Assembly: GCF_008123515.1 (NCBI RefSeq)
Contig: NZ_VSSR01000080.1
Location: 1-37,492 of the forward strand
Origin: Bradyrhizobium cytisi
Lineage (GTDB): Bacteria; Pseudomonadota; Alphaproteobacteria; Rhizobiales; Xanthobacteraceae
Length of the DNA stretch: 37,492 nucleotides
Reading direction: 5' to 3'
The stretch's first letter is position 1. Each line of letters starts with the position of its first letter. The notes below the pieces were generated by a model. The model ran no database searches. It saw nothing but the letters and a program-made list of their open reading frames with translations, and was not told where the DNA came from. A program made the position numbers and the translations under genes. This document shows, piece after piece, positions 1-7,508 of this stretch.

Positions 1-22
1 TGTTCTCGGACAGACACTTAGG
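1..22. repeat. Left copy of an inverted repeat shared with the window's right end
   Basis: GTTCTCGGACAGACACT at 2-18 is exactly the reverse complement of bases near 37492, and the match continues as AGG after one mismatch. The orientation is that of terminal inverted repeats facing inward. No transposase is visible next to it. It may be the end of an insertion element, a MITE or an integration scar; I cannot name the family. Confidence 0.7.
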
Positions 23-27
23 CGAGC

Positions 28-47
28 CATGTTGCCGTGTCAACATG
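28..47. promoter_or_regulatory. Dyad CATGTTG-N6-CAACATG, possible operator
   Basis: Two perfect 7-base arms (28-34 and 41-47) flank a 6-base centre. This size and symmetry suit a dimeric wHTH or TetR-type regulator. It lies about 170 bases upstream of the MarR-type gene and just inside the terminal repeat. Whether that MarR protein binds it is inference. No gene of confidence lies between 48 and 213. Confidence 0.35.
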
Positions 48-213
48 ACGCATTGCGCGATATTGCCGTGCAACCTGTCATAGAAGGTGTAGGGCGCGAG
101 CGTGGGATCGCGTTCGGCTTCTCGATCCGGCTGCGTTGCGTTAGACTCGCTGTCCGAATCCCTGAGGATACCGCCGGATGCGCCTATGCCGGCTTTGCGA
201 AAGATGCGCGGCG

Positions 214-765
214 ATGCAGCCAGGCAAGGCACGGGTCGGGAAACGGATCGCGCGACCGCGGCGGGCGGCACGCGTGACAAAACCATCGCGACCGGCACCG
301 CGCGTGGTACCCGGCACCAAGACGGCTAAGGTGAAACCGCTTGACCTCGGGGACCTCTCGCAGCTGCTGGGCTACAGCATTCGCCGGGCGCAGCTCTGGA
401 TCTTCAAGGAATTCAGCCGGCAGTTGGCGGCGTTCGAGATCAGTCCCGCCCAATTTTCCGTGCTCTGCGTGATCGACGCCAATCCCGGCGTCAACCAACT
501 CGCGGTCGCGCAGCTTCTGTCGATCGAGCGGGCCGGGCTCGGCAGGCTGGTGGATCATCTGGAGGGCCGTGGCCTGGTGCGGCGCACGGCGTCGGCGATC
601 AACCGTCGCTATTACGTGCTCTATTTGACCGAGGCCGGAACGGCGCTGCTGGGCCGGCTGAGGCCGGCGGCCGCCGAAAGCGACAAGGCGCTCGCAGCCA
701 AGATCGGACCGCGCGCCTACAAGGAATTGCAGCGGGCGCTATCGGTCTTTGTCGGCGATGCCTGA
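214..765 (+). CDS. MarR family transcriptional regulator
   Basis: A 183-residue winged-helix protein. After a basic, probably disordered N-terminal tail of about 45 residues comes a MarR core: a dimerisation helix (YSIRRAQLWIFKEFSRQL), the helix-turn-helix (VNQLAVAQLLSIERAGLGRLVDHLEGRGLV) and a wing containing RR..YYVLYLTEAG. MarR proteins repress operons for aromatic catabolism or efflux and release DNA on ligand binding. The start is uncertain: ATG 214 is used, but ATG 178 and GTG 331 are possible and the core begins only near 340. The same frame stays open for 16 codons after the stop, which suggests a truncated C-terminus. No target gene is adjacent in the same direction. Confidence 0.8.
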   Translation: MQPGKARVGKRIARPRRAARVTKPSRPAPRVVPGTKTAKVKPLDLGDLSQLLGYSIRRAQLWIFKEFSRQLAAFEISPAQFSVLCVIDANPGVNQLAVAQLLSIERAGLGRLVDHLEGRGLVRRTASAINRRYYVLYLTEAGTALLGRLRPAAAESDKALAAKIGPRAYKELQRALSVFVGDA

Positions 766-821
766 GCGATCCGCGGCGCCGACAACTATCTGCTCAGGAA
801 GATGCGCAAGGGCTGAGGACG

Positions 822-931
822 CCGTCATTCCGGGGCGCGCCTCTTGGCGCAAACCCGGAATCCATTTCACCGCGTGTCTTGCCGCCCGATGGATTCCGGG
901 CTCGCGACTTCGTCGCGCCCCGGAATGACGG
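822..931. repeat. Intergenic palindromic repeat (CCGTCATTCCGGGGCGCG type)
   Basis: Perfect 18-base outer arms at 822-839 and 914-931 enclose a second pair, CCCGGAATCCAT and ATGGATTCCGGG, so the element can fold as a nested or cruciform hairpin. It lies between convergent genes and may terminate both transcripts. This is the usual look of REP/BIME elements in Bradyrhizobium; no coding function is seen. Confidence 0.85.
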
Positions 932-949
932 CGGAGGGGCTACCGAATA

Positions 950-1723
950 TCACGCTGCGCCCAATCCCAGCTTCGCATAGATCCGCCTCGCATACGCGCC
1001 GAACGCATCCGTGGTCTTGAGCGTCAGGTCGCGCGGGAAGGGCAGGTCGATCGGGAAGTAGTCGGCCATCTTCGCCGGGCCCGCGGTCAGCACGGCGCAG
1101 TGCGAGGACAGGAACACGGCTTCCTGGATCGAGTGGGTGACGAAGATGATGGTCTTGCCGCTCTCCCGCCAGATCCGCAGCATCTCCAGATTCATCTGCT
1201 CACGTGTCAGCGCATCCAGCGCGCCGAACGGCTCGTCCATCAGGATCAGCTTTGGATCGTGGATGAAGGCGCGCGCGATCGCGGTGCGCTGCTGCATGCC
1301 GCCGGAGAGCTCTCGCGGATATTTTTGCTCATAGCCGGCAAGCCCGACCAGCTTGAGCAGGTCGCGTGCCCGCTCGCGCGCAGCCTTCATCGGCAGGCCG
1401 ACGATCTCGGCCGGCAGCAGCACGTTGTCCAGGATGGTGCGCCATTTCAGGAGCAACGCTTGCTGGAACACCATGCCGATGTCGCGGGTCGGGTCGAACG
1501 GACTTTTGGCGTTGCCGATTGTCACTGTGCCGCCGTCGGCGCCATGCAGGCCCGCAAGAATCTTCATCACCGTGGTCTTGCCGCAGCCCGACGGGCCGAC
1601 CAGCGACACCAGCTCACCTTCCTGCACGTCCATCGTGACGTCGGACACCGCGAGAAACTCCGTGCCGCCGCTGCGATAGACCTTTCGGACGCCTTGCAGG
1701 CTGACGAAGGGTTTTGAGCTCAT
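950..1723 (-). CDS. ABC transporter ATP-binding protein (NrtD/SsuB/TauB type)
   Basis: Cytoplasmic ATPase of about 257 residues that powers an importer. Counted from an alternative ATG three codons upstream (1732), Walker A GPSGCGKTT is at about 46-54, the signature LSGGMQQR at 142-149, Walker B LILMDEPFGALD at 162-173 and the switch His at 200. All catalytic motifs are intact. ATG 1723 overlaps the upstream lyase stop as ATGA, so the two are probably translationally coupled. It is the last gene of a five-gene minus-strand operon starting with the permease at 5419. Family members import nitrate, sulfonates, taurine or pyrimidine-type precursors; the sequence does not settle the substrate. Confidence 0.93.
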   Translation of the reverse strand: MSSKPFVSLQGVRKVYRSGGTEFLAVSDVTMDVQEGELVSLVGPSGCGKTTVMKILAGLHGADGGTVTIGNAKSPFDPTRDIGMVFQQALLLKWRTILDNVLLPAEIVGLPMKAARERARDLLKLVGLAGYEQKYPRELSGGMQQRTAIARAFIHDPKLILMDEPFGALDALTREQMNLEMLRIWRESGKTIIFVTHSIQEAVFLSSHCAVLTAGPAKMADYFPIDLPFPRDLTLKTTDAFGAYARRIYAKLGLGAA

Positions 1724-2775
1724 GCCAGCCATTTATCCACATTGGCTGCGACGAAGGCATCGTCACTGAGGTCGGCGTGCTCGCGCGTGACGCGGTCGAT
1801 CTCGTCCTTCTGGCCCGGGCTCAGGCCCTCGTTCGGATCGAGGCACCACAGGCCCTGCATCAGGCCCTGGCGCCGCAGCACCTCGTGGCAGCCGGCGATG
1901 CAGCCGTGAAAATTGTTGGCGACGTCGAAGAAGGCGCTGTTGCAGTCGGTGACGCGGGCATCGAGCGCGAGCAGATCAGCCGGCACGCTGTCCTTGTGCC
2001 GCGCCGCCTTGCAGCGTTCGAACTGTTGGATGGCGCTCGCCGTCCACACCGACCAGTGGCCGAGCAGGCCGCCCCTAAAGTAAGTGCGCGTGGTGACGCC
2101 CCTGTCGCGCAAATCGAACGGCAGCATCAGGTCGAGCAGGATGTGATCGTCGTTGCCGGTGTAGAGCGCGACGTGGTCGAGCGCGCCGGCGGCTGCGACG
2201 CCGCGCAGCACGTCGAGCGTCCGGTAGCGGTTGAACGGCGCGATCTTGATCGCGATCACATTGTCGATCGAGGCAAAACGCTGCCAGAACCGGCTCGACA
2301 GGATGACGCCGCCGACCGCCGGCTGAAGGTAGAACCCGACCAGCGGAATCTCGGCCGCGACGGCGGTGCAGTGCGCGATGATCTCGTCCTCGGAAGCGCT
2401 CTTCATCGCGGCGAGGCTGAGCAGGCCGGCGTGATAGCCGATGTCGCGCGCGGTGCGCGCCTCGGCAGTTGCCTGCTTCGTCGGACCTGCCAGCCCCGCG
2501 ACCATCGCCAGCGGACGCTTGGTCCAGCTCGCTGCGGTCTCGGCGGCAAGCTCCAGCACGGGGCGGTAGAGGCCGACGTCGCGGATCGCGAACTGCGTCG
2601 TGTGCACGCCGACCGCAAGGCCGCCGGAGCCGGCGTCGATGTAGTAGCGCGTCAGCGCGCGCTGATGCTGTTTGTCGAGCTGGCGCTCGGCGGTGAGCGC
2701 GAGCGGATGCGCCGGCAGCACGGTGCCCTCGGCAATCAGCTTGCGGATCTCGCTGTTGATCTGGCTGTGGTGCAT
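1720..2775 (-). CDS. Dihydrodipicolinate synthase-fold (DapA/NanA family) lyase
   Basis: A 351-residue TIM-barrel protein of the class I aldolase DHDPS family, longer than the usual 290 or so. The Schiff-base lysine is clear at about Lys177 (VIAIKIAP), and the strand carrying the catalytic tyrosine is present at about Tyr149 (GFYLQPA). Such enzymes make or cleave 2-oxo acids through a lysine-bound pyruvate. It sits between a GNAT acetyltransferase and the ABC ATPase in an operon with an SDR. A true lysine-pathway DapA is therefore unlikely; a catabolic aldolase or dehydratase is more likely. The specific substrate is unknown. Confidence 0.85.
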   Translation of the reverse strand: MHHSQINSEIRKLIAEGTVLPAHPLALTAERQLDKQHQRALTRYYIDAGSGGLAVGVHTTQFAIRDVGLYRPVLELAAETAASWTKRPLAMVAGLAGPTKQATAEARTARDIGYHAGLLSLAAMKSASEDEIIAHCTAVAAEIPLVGFYLQPAVGGVILSSRFWQRFASIDNVIAIKIAPFNRYRTLDVLRGVAAAGALDHVALYTGNDDHILLDLMLPFDLRDRGVTTRTYFRGGLLGHWSVWTASAIQQFERCKAARHKDSVPADLLALDARVTDCNSAFFDVANNFHGCIAGCHEVLRRQGLMQGLWCLDPNEGLSPGQKDEIDRVTREHADLSDDAFVAANVDKWLA

Positions 2776-2781
2776 GATGTC

Positions 2782-3603
2782 CTATCCGAATTCGGGGCCG
2801 GCGACGGCGAATGGCATTTCCTCGGCCATGGCGGTGGCGGGGCCGAGCCGCATGCGCTGGAACGGCCGCTCGATGGTCCAGCCCGAGGTCGTCAATCCTT
2901 CGAGGAACGCGGCCTGCGGGGCGACGGCGTCGAGCAGGAGAGGGCCGGTCTCGGAGCGTACGATCGTTTGCACCAGGGCCAGCGCTGCCGCGGCATTGTC
3001 GGCGAATAGCGGGCCGATGTGGCGGGCGGTCCGCCCGTCGCGAACCAGCGCGATGGCTCCGTTCGCGGAGACGATACGCGAGCCGGAGCGCTGTGCGAAG
3101 GCGGACAGCAGGGCGGAGCGATCGAACCCGGTGGCCCGCCGGTCGCGCGCGCGAAGCGCATCGATGCTCGCGGATGAAGGTGGTGGCGCTTCGGCCCGCG
3201 TCTGCTTCGTGAGCTTCAACCGCCGCAATTGCAGCGTCGGCGTGAAGCCGAGCGGCCCGTACACCGCGACCCCGTCCGGCGTGGCGTCAAGCCAGCTGGT
3301 CAAGCCGTTCTTGCGCGCGGTTTCCAGGCAGGCATCGACGAGGCGCGTGGCGAGGCCGCGCCGGCGGTGGCTGGCCGTCACCAGCACCATGCTGATCCAG
3401 GCGTTGTTGCCGGAGTAGGGCAGCAGTGCCGCCGTTGCGACCAGCAGCACGCCGGTGCGGATGCCGAACACAACGCCGTCGCGGAGGAAAATGCGCCAGT
3501 CCTCTTCTGTCTGGTTCCAGTGGGCTTCCGTCGAGAGCACGAGCCCGGCCATGGCATCATCCAGGCCGAGCTTGAGGACGGGAGGCCCGTCAGTAGCGGC
3601 CAT
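2782..3603 (-). CDS. GNAT family N-acetyltransferase
   Basis: A 273-residue protein. The N-terminal GNAT domain has the acetyl-CoA binding motif A at about residues 75-89 (VTASHRRRGLATRLV), followed by the motif B segment YGPLGF. The C-terminal half (about 145-270) resembles the second acetyltransferase-like domain found in YitH/HolE-type proteins. It probably transfers an acetyl group from acetyl-CoA to an amine on a small molecule. The start overlaps the end of the upstream SDR by 14 bases and the stop lies 6 bases before the DapA-like start, which indicates tight operonic coupling. It may acetylate the imported compound or an intermediate. Confidence 0.85.
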   Translation of the reverse strand: MAATDGPPVLKLGLDDAMAGLVLSTEAHWNQTEEDWRIFLRDGVVFGIRTGVLLVATAALLPYSGNNAWISMVLVTASHRRRGLATRLVDACLETARKNGLTSWLDATPDGVAVYGPLGFTPTLQLRRLKLTKQTRAEAPPPSSASIDALRARDRRATGFDRSALLSAFAQRSGSRIVSANGAIALVRDGRTARHIGPLFADNAAAALALVQTIVRSETGPLLLDAVAPQAAFLEGLTTSGWTIERPFQRMRLGPATAMAEEMPFAVAGPEFG

Positions 3604-4627
3604 CGCGCACCTCGTATTTGGTCGGCTTGCCGAGGCTCGGCATCGCGCGGGAGACCCAGTCGGCGGTCCAGGCGATCAACTGCTCGGTGTCGACGACGGG
3701 CAGGCCGAACAGCTCGACGGCTTTCGACGTGTCGGTCAGCCACGCCGTCGGCTCTTCCGTGCCTGTCAGCACCGGCGCGCGGCCGAAGCGGGCGCCGAAT
3801 TTTTGCGCGAGGTCGCGCACCGCCAGAATCTCGTGGCCGCTGATATTGATCGGCGAGGTCGGCGCCGTGCAATGCGCCAGGCAGCGCAGCGCCTGCGCCG
3901 ACGCATCGCCCTGCCAGATGAAATTGACGTGACCGAGGCTGACGTCGATCGGCGTGCCGCTGAGCACCTTGATCGCAATGTCGTGCAGCACGCCGTAGCG
4001 CATGTCGATCGCGTAATTGAGCCGGAACAGGCGGCCCGGCGTTGAAAATCTGTGCGAAAAATACTCGAACATGCGCTCGCGGCCGACGCAGGACTGGGCG
4101 TATTCGCCGGGCGGGTTCGGCGCCATGTCCTCGGTCGAGCCCTTGCCGTCGACGGGCACGAAGGGATAGACGCAGCCGGTCGAGAACGCCACGATGCGCG
4201 ACGACGGGAAGGCCTGTGCCACCAGCGCCGGCACATGCGCATTCATCGCCCAGGTCAGCGACAGATCGCCCTCGGCGCCGAACTTGCGGCCGGCCATGAA
4301 CACGATATTCGGCGCCTTCGGCAGCGCCTTGATCGCGGCTTCATCAAGCAGGTCGCAATTGATCGTCTCGACGCCGCGCGCGTGCAGCCAGTCCTTGACA
4401 TCAGGATCGCTGAAGCGGGCGACGCCGATGACGCGGCGTTCGGGGGCGGCGGCTTTGGCAAGCCCCGCCAGCGTCGGCCCCATCTTGCCGGCGACGCCGA
4501 GGATCATGATGTCGCCTTCGACCTTTTTGAGGTCGTCGATCAACGCCTGCGTCGGACGGCAGAGGAGATCGTCGAGGGCTGCAATATCAGGAATGGTCTT
4601 CGGCAGCGTCTGGCGGGTGAGCAGCAT
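3590..4627 (-). CDS. NAD(P)-dependent epimerase/dehydratase (extended SDR) with altered active site
   Basis: A 345-residue protein with a Rossmann fold. The nucleotide-binding glycines are at about 44-50 (GVAGKMG), later than usual because of a 40-residue N-terminal extension. The segment FSTGCVY holds the catalytic-region Ser/Thr. The expected YxxxK motif reads Y176-AQS-C180, so the normal catalytic lysine is replaced by cysteine. The family oxidises, reduces or epimerises sugars and related compounds. It is the second gene of the ABC operon, 18 bases after the permease. The missing lysine suggests altered chemistry or a binding role. Confidence 0.8.
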   Translation of the reverse strand: MLLTRQTLPKTIPDIAALDDLLCRPTQALIDDLKKVEGDIMILGVAGKMGPTLAGLAKAAAPERRVIGVARFSDPDVKDWLHARGVETINCDLLDEAAIKALPKAPNIVFMAGRKFGAEGDLSLTWAMNAHVPALVAQAFPSSRIVAFSTGCVYPFVPVDGKGSTEDMAPNPPGEYAQSCVGRERMFEYFSHRFSTPGRLFRLNYAIDMRYGVLHDIAIKVLSGTPIDVSLGHVNFIWQGDASAQALRCLAHCTAPTSPINISGHEILAVRDLAQKFGARFGRAPVLTGTEEPTAWLTDTSKAVELFGLPVVDTEQLIAWTADWVSRAMPSLGKPTKYEVRDGRY

Positions 4628-4645
4628 GAATTTCGTCCTTGGTCT

Positions 4646-5419
4646 TCAGGTCTGCCTGGCATCGCCGACGACGAACATGCGTTCGAGGGCGAGCACCAGG
4701 CCGTAGAGTGTGACGCCGAGCAAGGTCAGCAGCACGACGGCCATCACCATCGCAGGCGTGTCGAGCGACGACTGCACCTGGATCATGAGGTAGCCGAGCC
4801 CGCGCTCGGAGGCGATGAACTCGCCGACGATGGCGCCGGCGACCGCAAGGATGGCGCCTACCTTCATGCCTGAGAACACGTAAGGCAGCGATCCCGGCAG
4901 CTGGATCTTGCGGAACAGCGTCCAGCGCGAGCCGCGCAGCGATTTGACGAGATCGAGCAAATCCGGCTCGACCTCGCGCAGGCCGCGCGCGGTCGTGAGC
5001 AGGATCGGGAAGAAGCAGATGCTGAAGGCGATCAGGATGTTCGGCAGGATGCCGTAGGAGAACCAGACGATGAAGAGCGGCCCGAGCGCGACCTTCGGGA
5101 TCATGTTCAGCGTCACGAACAGCGGCAGCAGCACGAGGCTCACGAGCGGCGCCCAGCTGAAGATCACCGCGAGTGCGACGCCGACGAAGGCGCCGAGCGC
5201 GAACCCGCCGAGGATCTCGACCGCGGTCACCAGCGTGTTGGCGCCCCAGGCATAGCTCGCGGTTCCCAGCGTCTGCACCGTCGCAAGCGGCGAGGGGAGG
5301 ATGAATTTCGGCACGTGGAAGGCATCGACCAGGACCTGCCAGAGCACGAGCACGGCCAGATGCACGATCAGGATGATCGCAAAGTTGCGCGCCGGACTGC
5401 TGGCTCCGTCACCTGCCAC
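4646..5419 (-). CDS. ABC transporter permease (SsuC/TauC type)
   Basis: A 257-residue integral membrane protein with about six hydrophobic segments (near residues 14-32, 70-90, 92-112, 118-145, 187-205 and 222-245). The cytoplasmic EAA-like loop, which contacts the ATPase, is recognisable around GLREVEPDLLDLVKSLRG. It pairs with the ATPase at 950-1723 and the divergent binding protein at 6250-7254. As first gene of the operon it is preceded by a dyad at 5487-5500, about 68 bases upstream, matching one at the regulator promoter. Confidence 0.93.
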   Translation of the reverse strand: MAGDGASSPARNFAIILIVHLAVLVLWQVLVDAFHVPKFILPSPLATVQTLGTASYAWGANTLVTAVEILGGFALGAFVGVALAVIFSWAPLVSLVLLPLFVTLNMIPKVALGPLFIVWFSYGILPNILIAFSICFFPILLTTARGLREVEPDLLDLVKSLRGSRWTLFRKIQLPGSLPYVFSGMKVGAILAVAGAIVGEFIASERGLGYLMIQVQSSLDTPAMVMAVVLLTLLGVTLYGLVLALERMFVVGDARQT

Positions 5420-5486
5420 CGTCTGCTCCCTGTTGCCTGGGCCTCACTGCCGCAACGCCGAGCCTAACCGGCCTTGGTGCAAGTTT

Positions 5487-5500
5487 CAACCAGTTGGTTG
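5487..5500. promoter_or_regulatory. Putative TetR operator CAACCA-GT-TGGTTG before the permease operon
   Basis: Two 6-base arms around a 2-base centre form CAAC-N6-GTTG. It lies between the regulator stop and the permease start. The same CAAC-N6-GTTG spacing occurs at 6153-6166. The layout resembles the RutR box TTGACCA-N2-TGGTCAA from the literature. Binding by the adjacent TetR protein is inference. Confidence 0.55.
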
Positions 5501-5501
5501 A

Positions 5502-6149
5502 TTACGGCCGGAGCGACTGCAGCACCAGATCGGCGACATGCCGGCGCCGGGCGCGGCGGGCGGTGCGGCTCGACAGGTCCTTGCCGAAGATCGCCGACAG
5601 CGTCGGCGTGTTGGAGAAAAAGAAATAGCTGAGGCCCGCGATGGAGATGTAGAGCTGGAGCGGGTCGATCCCCTTGCGGAACATCCCGGCGCGCACGCCT
5701 TCGTGGAGGATGTGGGAGACGCTCTTCACCAGCGGCGAATGCATCGCCTCCAGCCGTGTCGAGCCGCGGACGTGGCGGGCGCCGCCGCGGTTCTCGTCGT
5801 TCAAAAGCACGATAAAATCGGGGTTTTCCGCGAGATGATCGAACGAGGCCTCGGTCAGCCGGCGGATCGCCTTGTCCGGTGGCAGACCCTCAAGATTGAG
5901 CTTGCGCTCCTGCTCGCGGATGTCCTCATAGACCCATTCGAGCACGGCGAGGTAGAGCGCGTCCTTGTCGCCGAAGTAGTGGTAGACCAGCTGCTTGTTG
6001 ACCCCGGCGCGCTCCGCGATCTCGTCGACGCGGGCGCCCGCAAAACCGTGCCGGGCGAACTCCAGCCGCGCCGCGGTGAGCAGTTTCTTGCGGGTGGCGA
6101 CGGGGTCGCGGCGCTGCGGCACGGTGTCGCCGGATCGTTTTGCGGGCAT
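5502..6149 (-). CDS. TetR/AcrR family regulator, RutR-like
   Basis: A 215-residue repressor. The N-terminal HTH (FARHGFAGARVDEIAERAG, then VNKQLVYHYFGDK) is typical of TetR. The C-terminal ligand domain begins near residue 80 and contains NPDFIVLLNDENRGG, which resembles RutR-type regulators of pyrimidine and related catabolism. ATG 6149 is chosen over TTG 6170 because the upstream dyad at 6153-6166 would otherwise fall inside the gene. It lies between the divergent binding-protein gene and the permease operon, and matching dyads precede itself and that operon. It probably represses itself and the transport operon until a ligand binds. Confidence 0.9.
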   Translation of the reverse strand: MPAKRSGDTVPQRRDPVATRKKLLTAARLEFARHGFAGARVDEIAERAGVNKQLVYHYFGDKDALYLAVLEWVYEDIREQERKLNLEGLPPDKAIRRLTEASFDHLAENPDFIVLLNDENRGGARHVRGSTRLEAMHSPLVKSVSHILHEGVRAGMFRKGIDPLQLYISIAGLSYFFFSNTPTLSAIFGKDLSSRTARRARRRHVADLVLQSLRP

Positions 6150-6152
6150 TTC

Positions 6153-6166
6153 CAACCAAACAGTTG
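6153..6166. promoter_or_regulatory. Putative TetR operator CAAC-N6-GTTG in the divergent promoter region
   Basis: CAACCA-AA-CAGTTG sits four bases upstream of the regulator's ATG and about 84 bases upstream of the binding-protein start. Its left arm is identical to that of the 5487 dyad. A TTGACA hexamer overlaps it on the plus strand at 6164-6169 and could be a -35 box for the binding protein gene, so a bound repressor would block both directions. Confidence 0.5.
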
Positions 6167-6249
6167 ACAAGTTGAGGACGGGCTTGTTGCATTGGTAGCC
6201 TCACATCGGGAGAGCGACAAGCCGGGTCGCGGCAATGGGGAGACAGGCG

Positions 6250-7254
6250 ATGAAGCGTTTGCAGGCGGCGATTGTGGCTCTGACGCTGGGTTTGCCGGCA
6301 ATGCCGGCGAGCGCAAGCGAGGCGGTCAACCTGATCCTGAACTGGACGCCGACGGCCGACCATTCGCCGTTCTATTACGCCAAGGCGCAGGGCTGGTACG
6401 AGAAGGCCGGCATCGACCTCACCATCGAGGTCGGCAAGGGCTCCGGCGTGTCCGCCGCCAAGGTTGGCTCCGGCGGCTCGCCGTTCGGAATCGCCGATCT
6501 CGCCACCATGCTGGTCGCCAAGAGCAAGGGCGCCGACGACGTCGCGCTGATGAGCATCTACGCCAATACCGGCCAGACGTTCTATTGGCTGAAGAGCTAC
6601 GGTGTGAACGGCGCGAAGGATTTTGCCGGCCACAAGATCGGCAATCCGCCGGGCGACGCCTCGCGCGTGATGTGGCCGGCCTTTGCCAAGGCCGCCGGTC
6701 TCGCGCCCGACTCCGTCAGCTTCGTCAATATCGGGCCGACCGCGAAGATCGCCGCGCTGAAGAGCCACACCGTCGATATCATCAGCGACTTCTACAACGA
6801 GCACGACCTGAAGGTGATCGAGTTCGGACAGGACCTCGGCTACGTCAACTGGAAGGATATCGGCCTCAACCCCTACGGCAACTCGCTGATCGTCAACGGT
6901 GCCTATCTCCAGAACAACCCGAAGCTGGTCGAGGAGTTCGTGCGCATCTCGCAGAAGGCCTTTGCGGCCTGCGTCGCCGACGTCACGCCGTGCCTGAAAG
7001 CGCTGCTCGACCAGGTCTCCGGTCTCGACAAGGAGAACCAGGAGCGCCAGTGGGAGCGCATCAAGTACCTGATGACCGACGAGTTCACGACCACCAAGGG
7101 TCTCGGCTGGATCGACGGCGAGCGGATGAAGAAGGACTATGAGCTGGTCCAGACCTATCTGGGCATGGAGAAGCCGTTCGACGTGACGACGGCGTTTTCG
7201 ACGAAGATGCTGGATTCCTCGATCAAGATGGATCCGAGCAAGGTGAAGAAGTAG
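6250..7254 (+). CDS. ABC transporter substrate-binding protein (NMT1/THI5-like)
   Basis: A 334-residue periplasmic protein. Residues 1-22 form a signal peptide (basic start MKRLQAA, hydrophobic core, cleavage after ASA). The mature part begins with the family hallmark NLILNWTPTADHSPFYYAKA and continues with GWYEKAGIDLTIEVGKGSG, as in NMT1/THI5 and SsuA-like proteins. ATG 6250 has a GGAGA site 6-10 bases upstream. It delivers the ligand to the permease/ATPase encoded on the opposite strand. Homologues bind pyrimidine precursors, riboflavin, aromatic acids or sulfonates; the ligand here is not decided by sequence. Confidence 0.92.
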   Translation: MKRLQAAIVALTLGLPAMPASASEAVNLILNWTPTADHSPFYYAKAQGWYEKAGIDLTIEVGKGSGVSAAKVGSGGSPFGIADLATMLVAKSKGADDVALMSIYANTGQTFYWLKSYGVNGAKDFAGHKIGNPPGDASRVMWPAFAKAAGLAPDSVSFVNIGPTAKIAALKSHTVDIISDFYNEHDLKVIEFGQDLGYVNWKDIGLNPYGNSLIVNGAYLQNNPKLVEEFVRISQKAFAACVADVTPCLKALLDQVSGLDKENQERQWERIKYLMTDEFTTTKGLGWIDGERMKKDYELVQTYLGMEKPFDVTTAFSTKMLDSSIKMDPSKVKK

Positions 7255-7273
7255 GGGGGCTAGGCTCTCTCCT

Positions 7274-7353
7274 CGTCATTGCGAGCGAAGCGAAGCAATC
7301 CAGAGTCTCTCAGCGGCGGCAGTCTGGATTGCTTCGCTTCGCTCGCAATGACG
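7274..7353. repeat. Long perfect palindrome after the binding-protein gene
   Basis: Two identical-complement 31-base arms (7274-7304 and 7323-7353; core GCGAGCGAAGCGAAGCAATC) surround an 18-base loop. It begins 20 bases after the stop codon. It is a REP-type element common in Bradyrhizobium and would fold into a very stable RNA hairpin, so it may protect or end the upstream transcript. Confidence 0.9.
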
Positions 7354-7508
7354 GCGTTGGGGCAGTTGTGCCACACATCGTCTAAATGCTGTTCGGCGAG
7401 AGTGCCCGTCATGCCAGCCCGCCCACGTAACCGCACGGAGAAATTAACTAGCCATTAACCATATCGGCGGCATCGTTAACTATTCAATAAGGGAACGAGT
7501 CGGTCGCT

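Noticed and set aside
1..240. Minus-strand frame open to the window's left edge (DPTLAPYTFYDRLHGNIAQC and neighbours)
   Set aside because: No family similarity, no recognisable start or conserved motif, and it overlaps an operator-like dyad; too weak to call a partial gene.
1714..3009. Plus-strand open frame of 431 codons opposite the DapA-like and GNAT genes
   Set aside because: It is antisense to two genes with family motifs and has the Arg/Ala/Gly-rich composition of a shadow frame.
7274..7353. The 31-base palindrome as a possible replication terminus or phage attachment site
   Set aside because: It matches the look of common Bradyrhizobium intergenic repeats and sits at a gene's 3' end; nothing phage-like is nearby.
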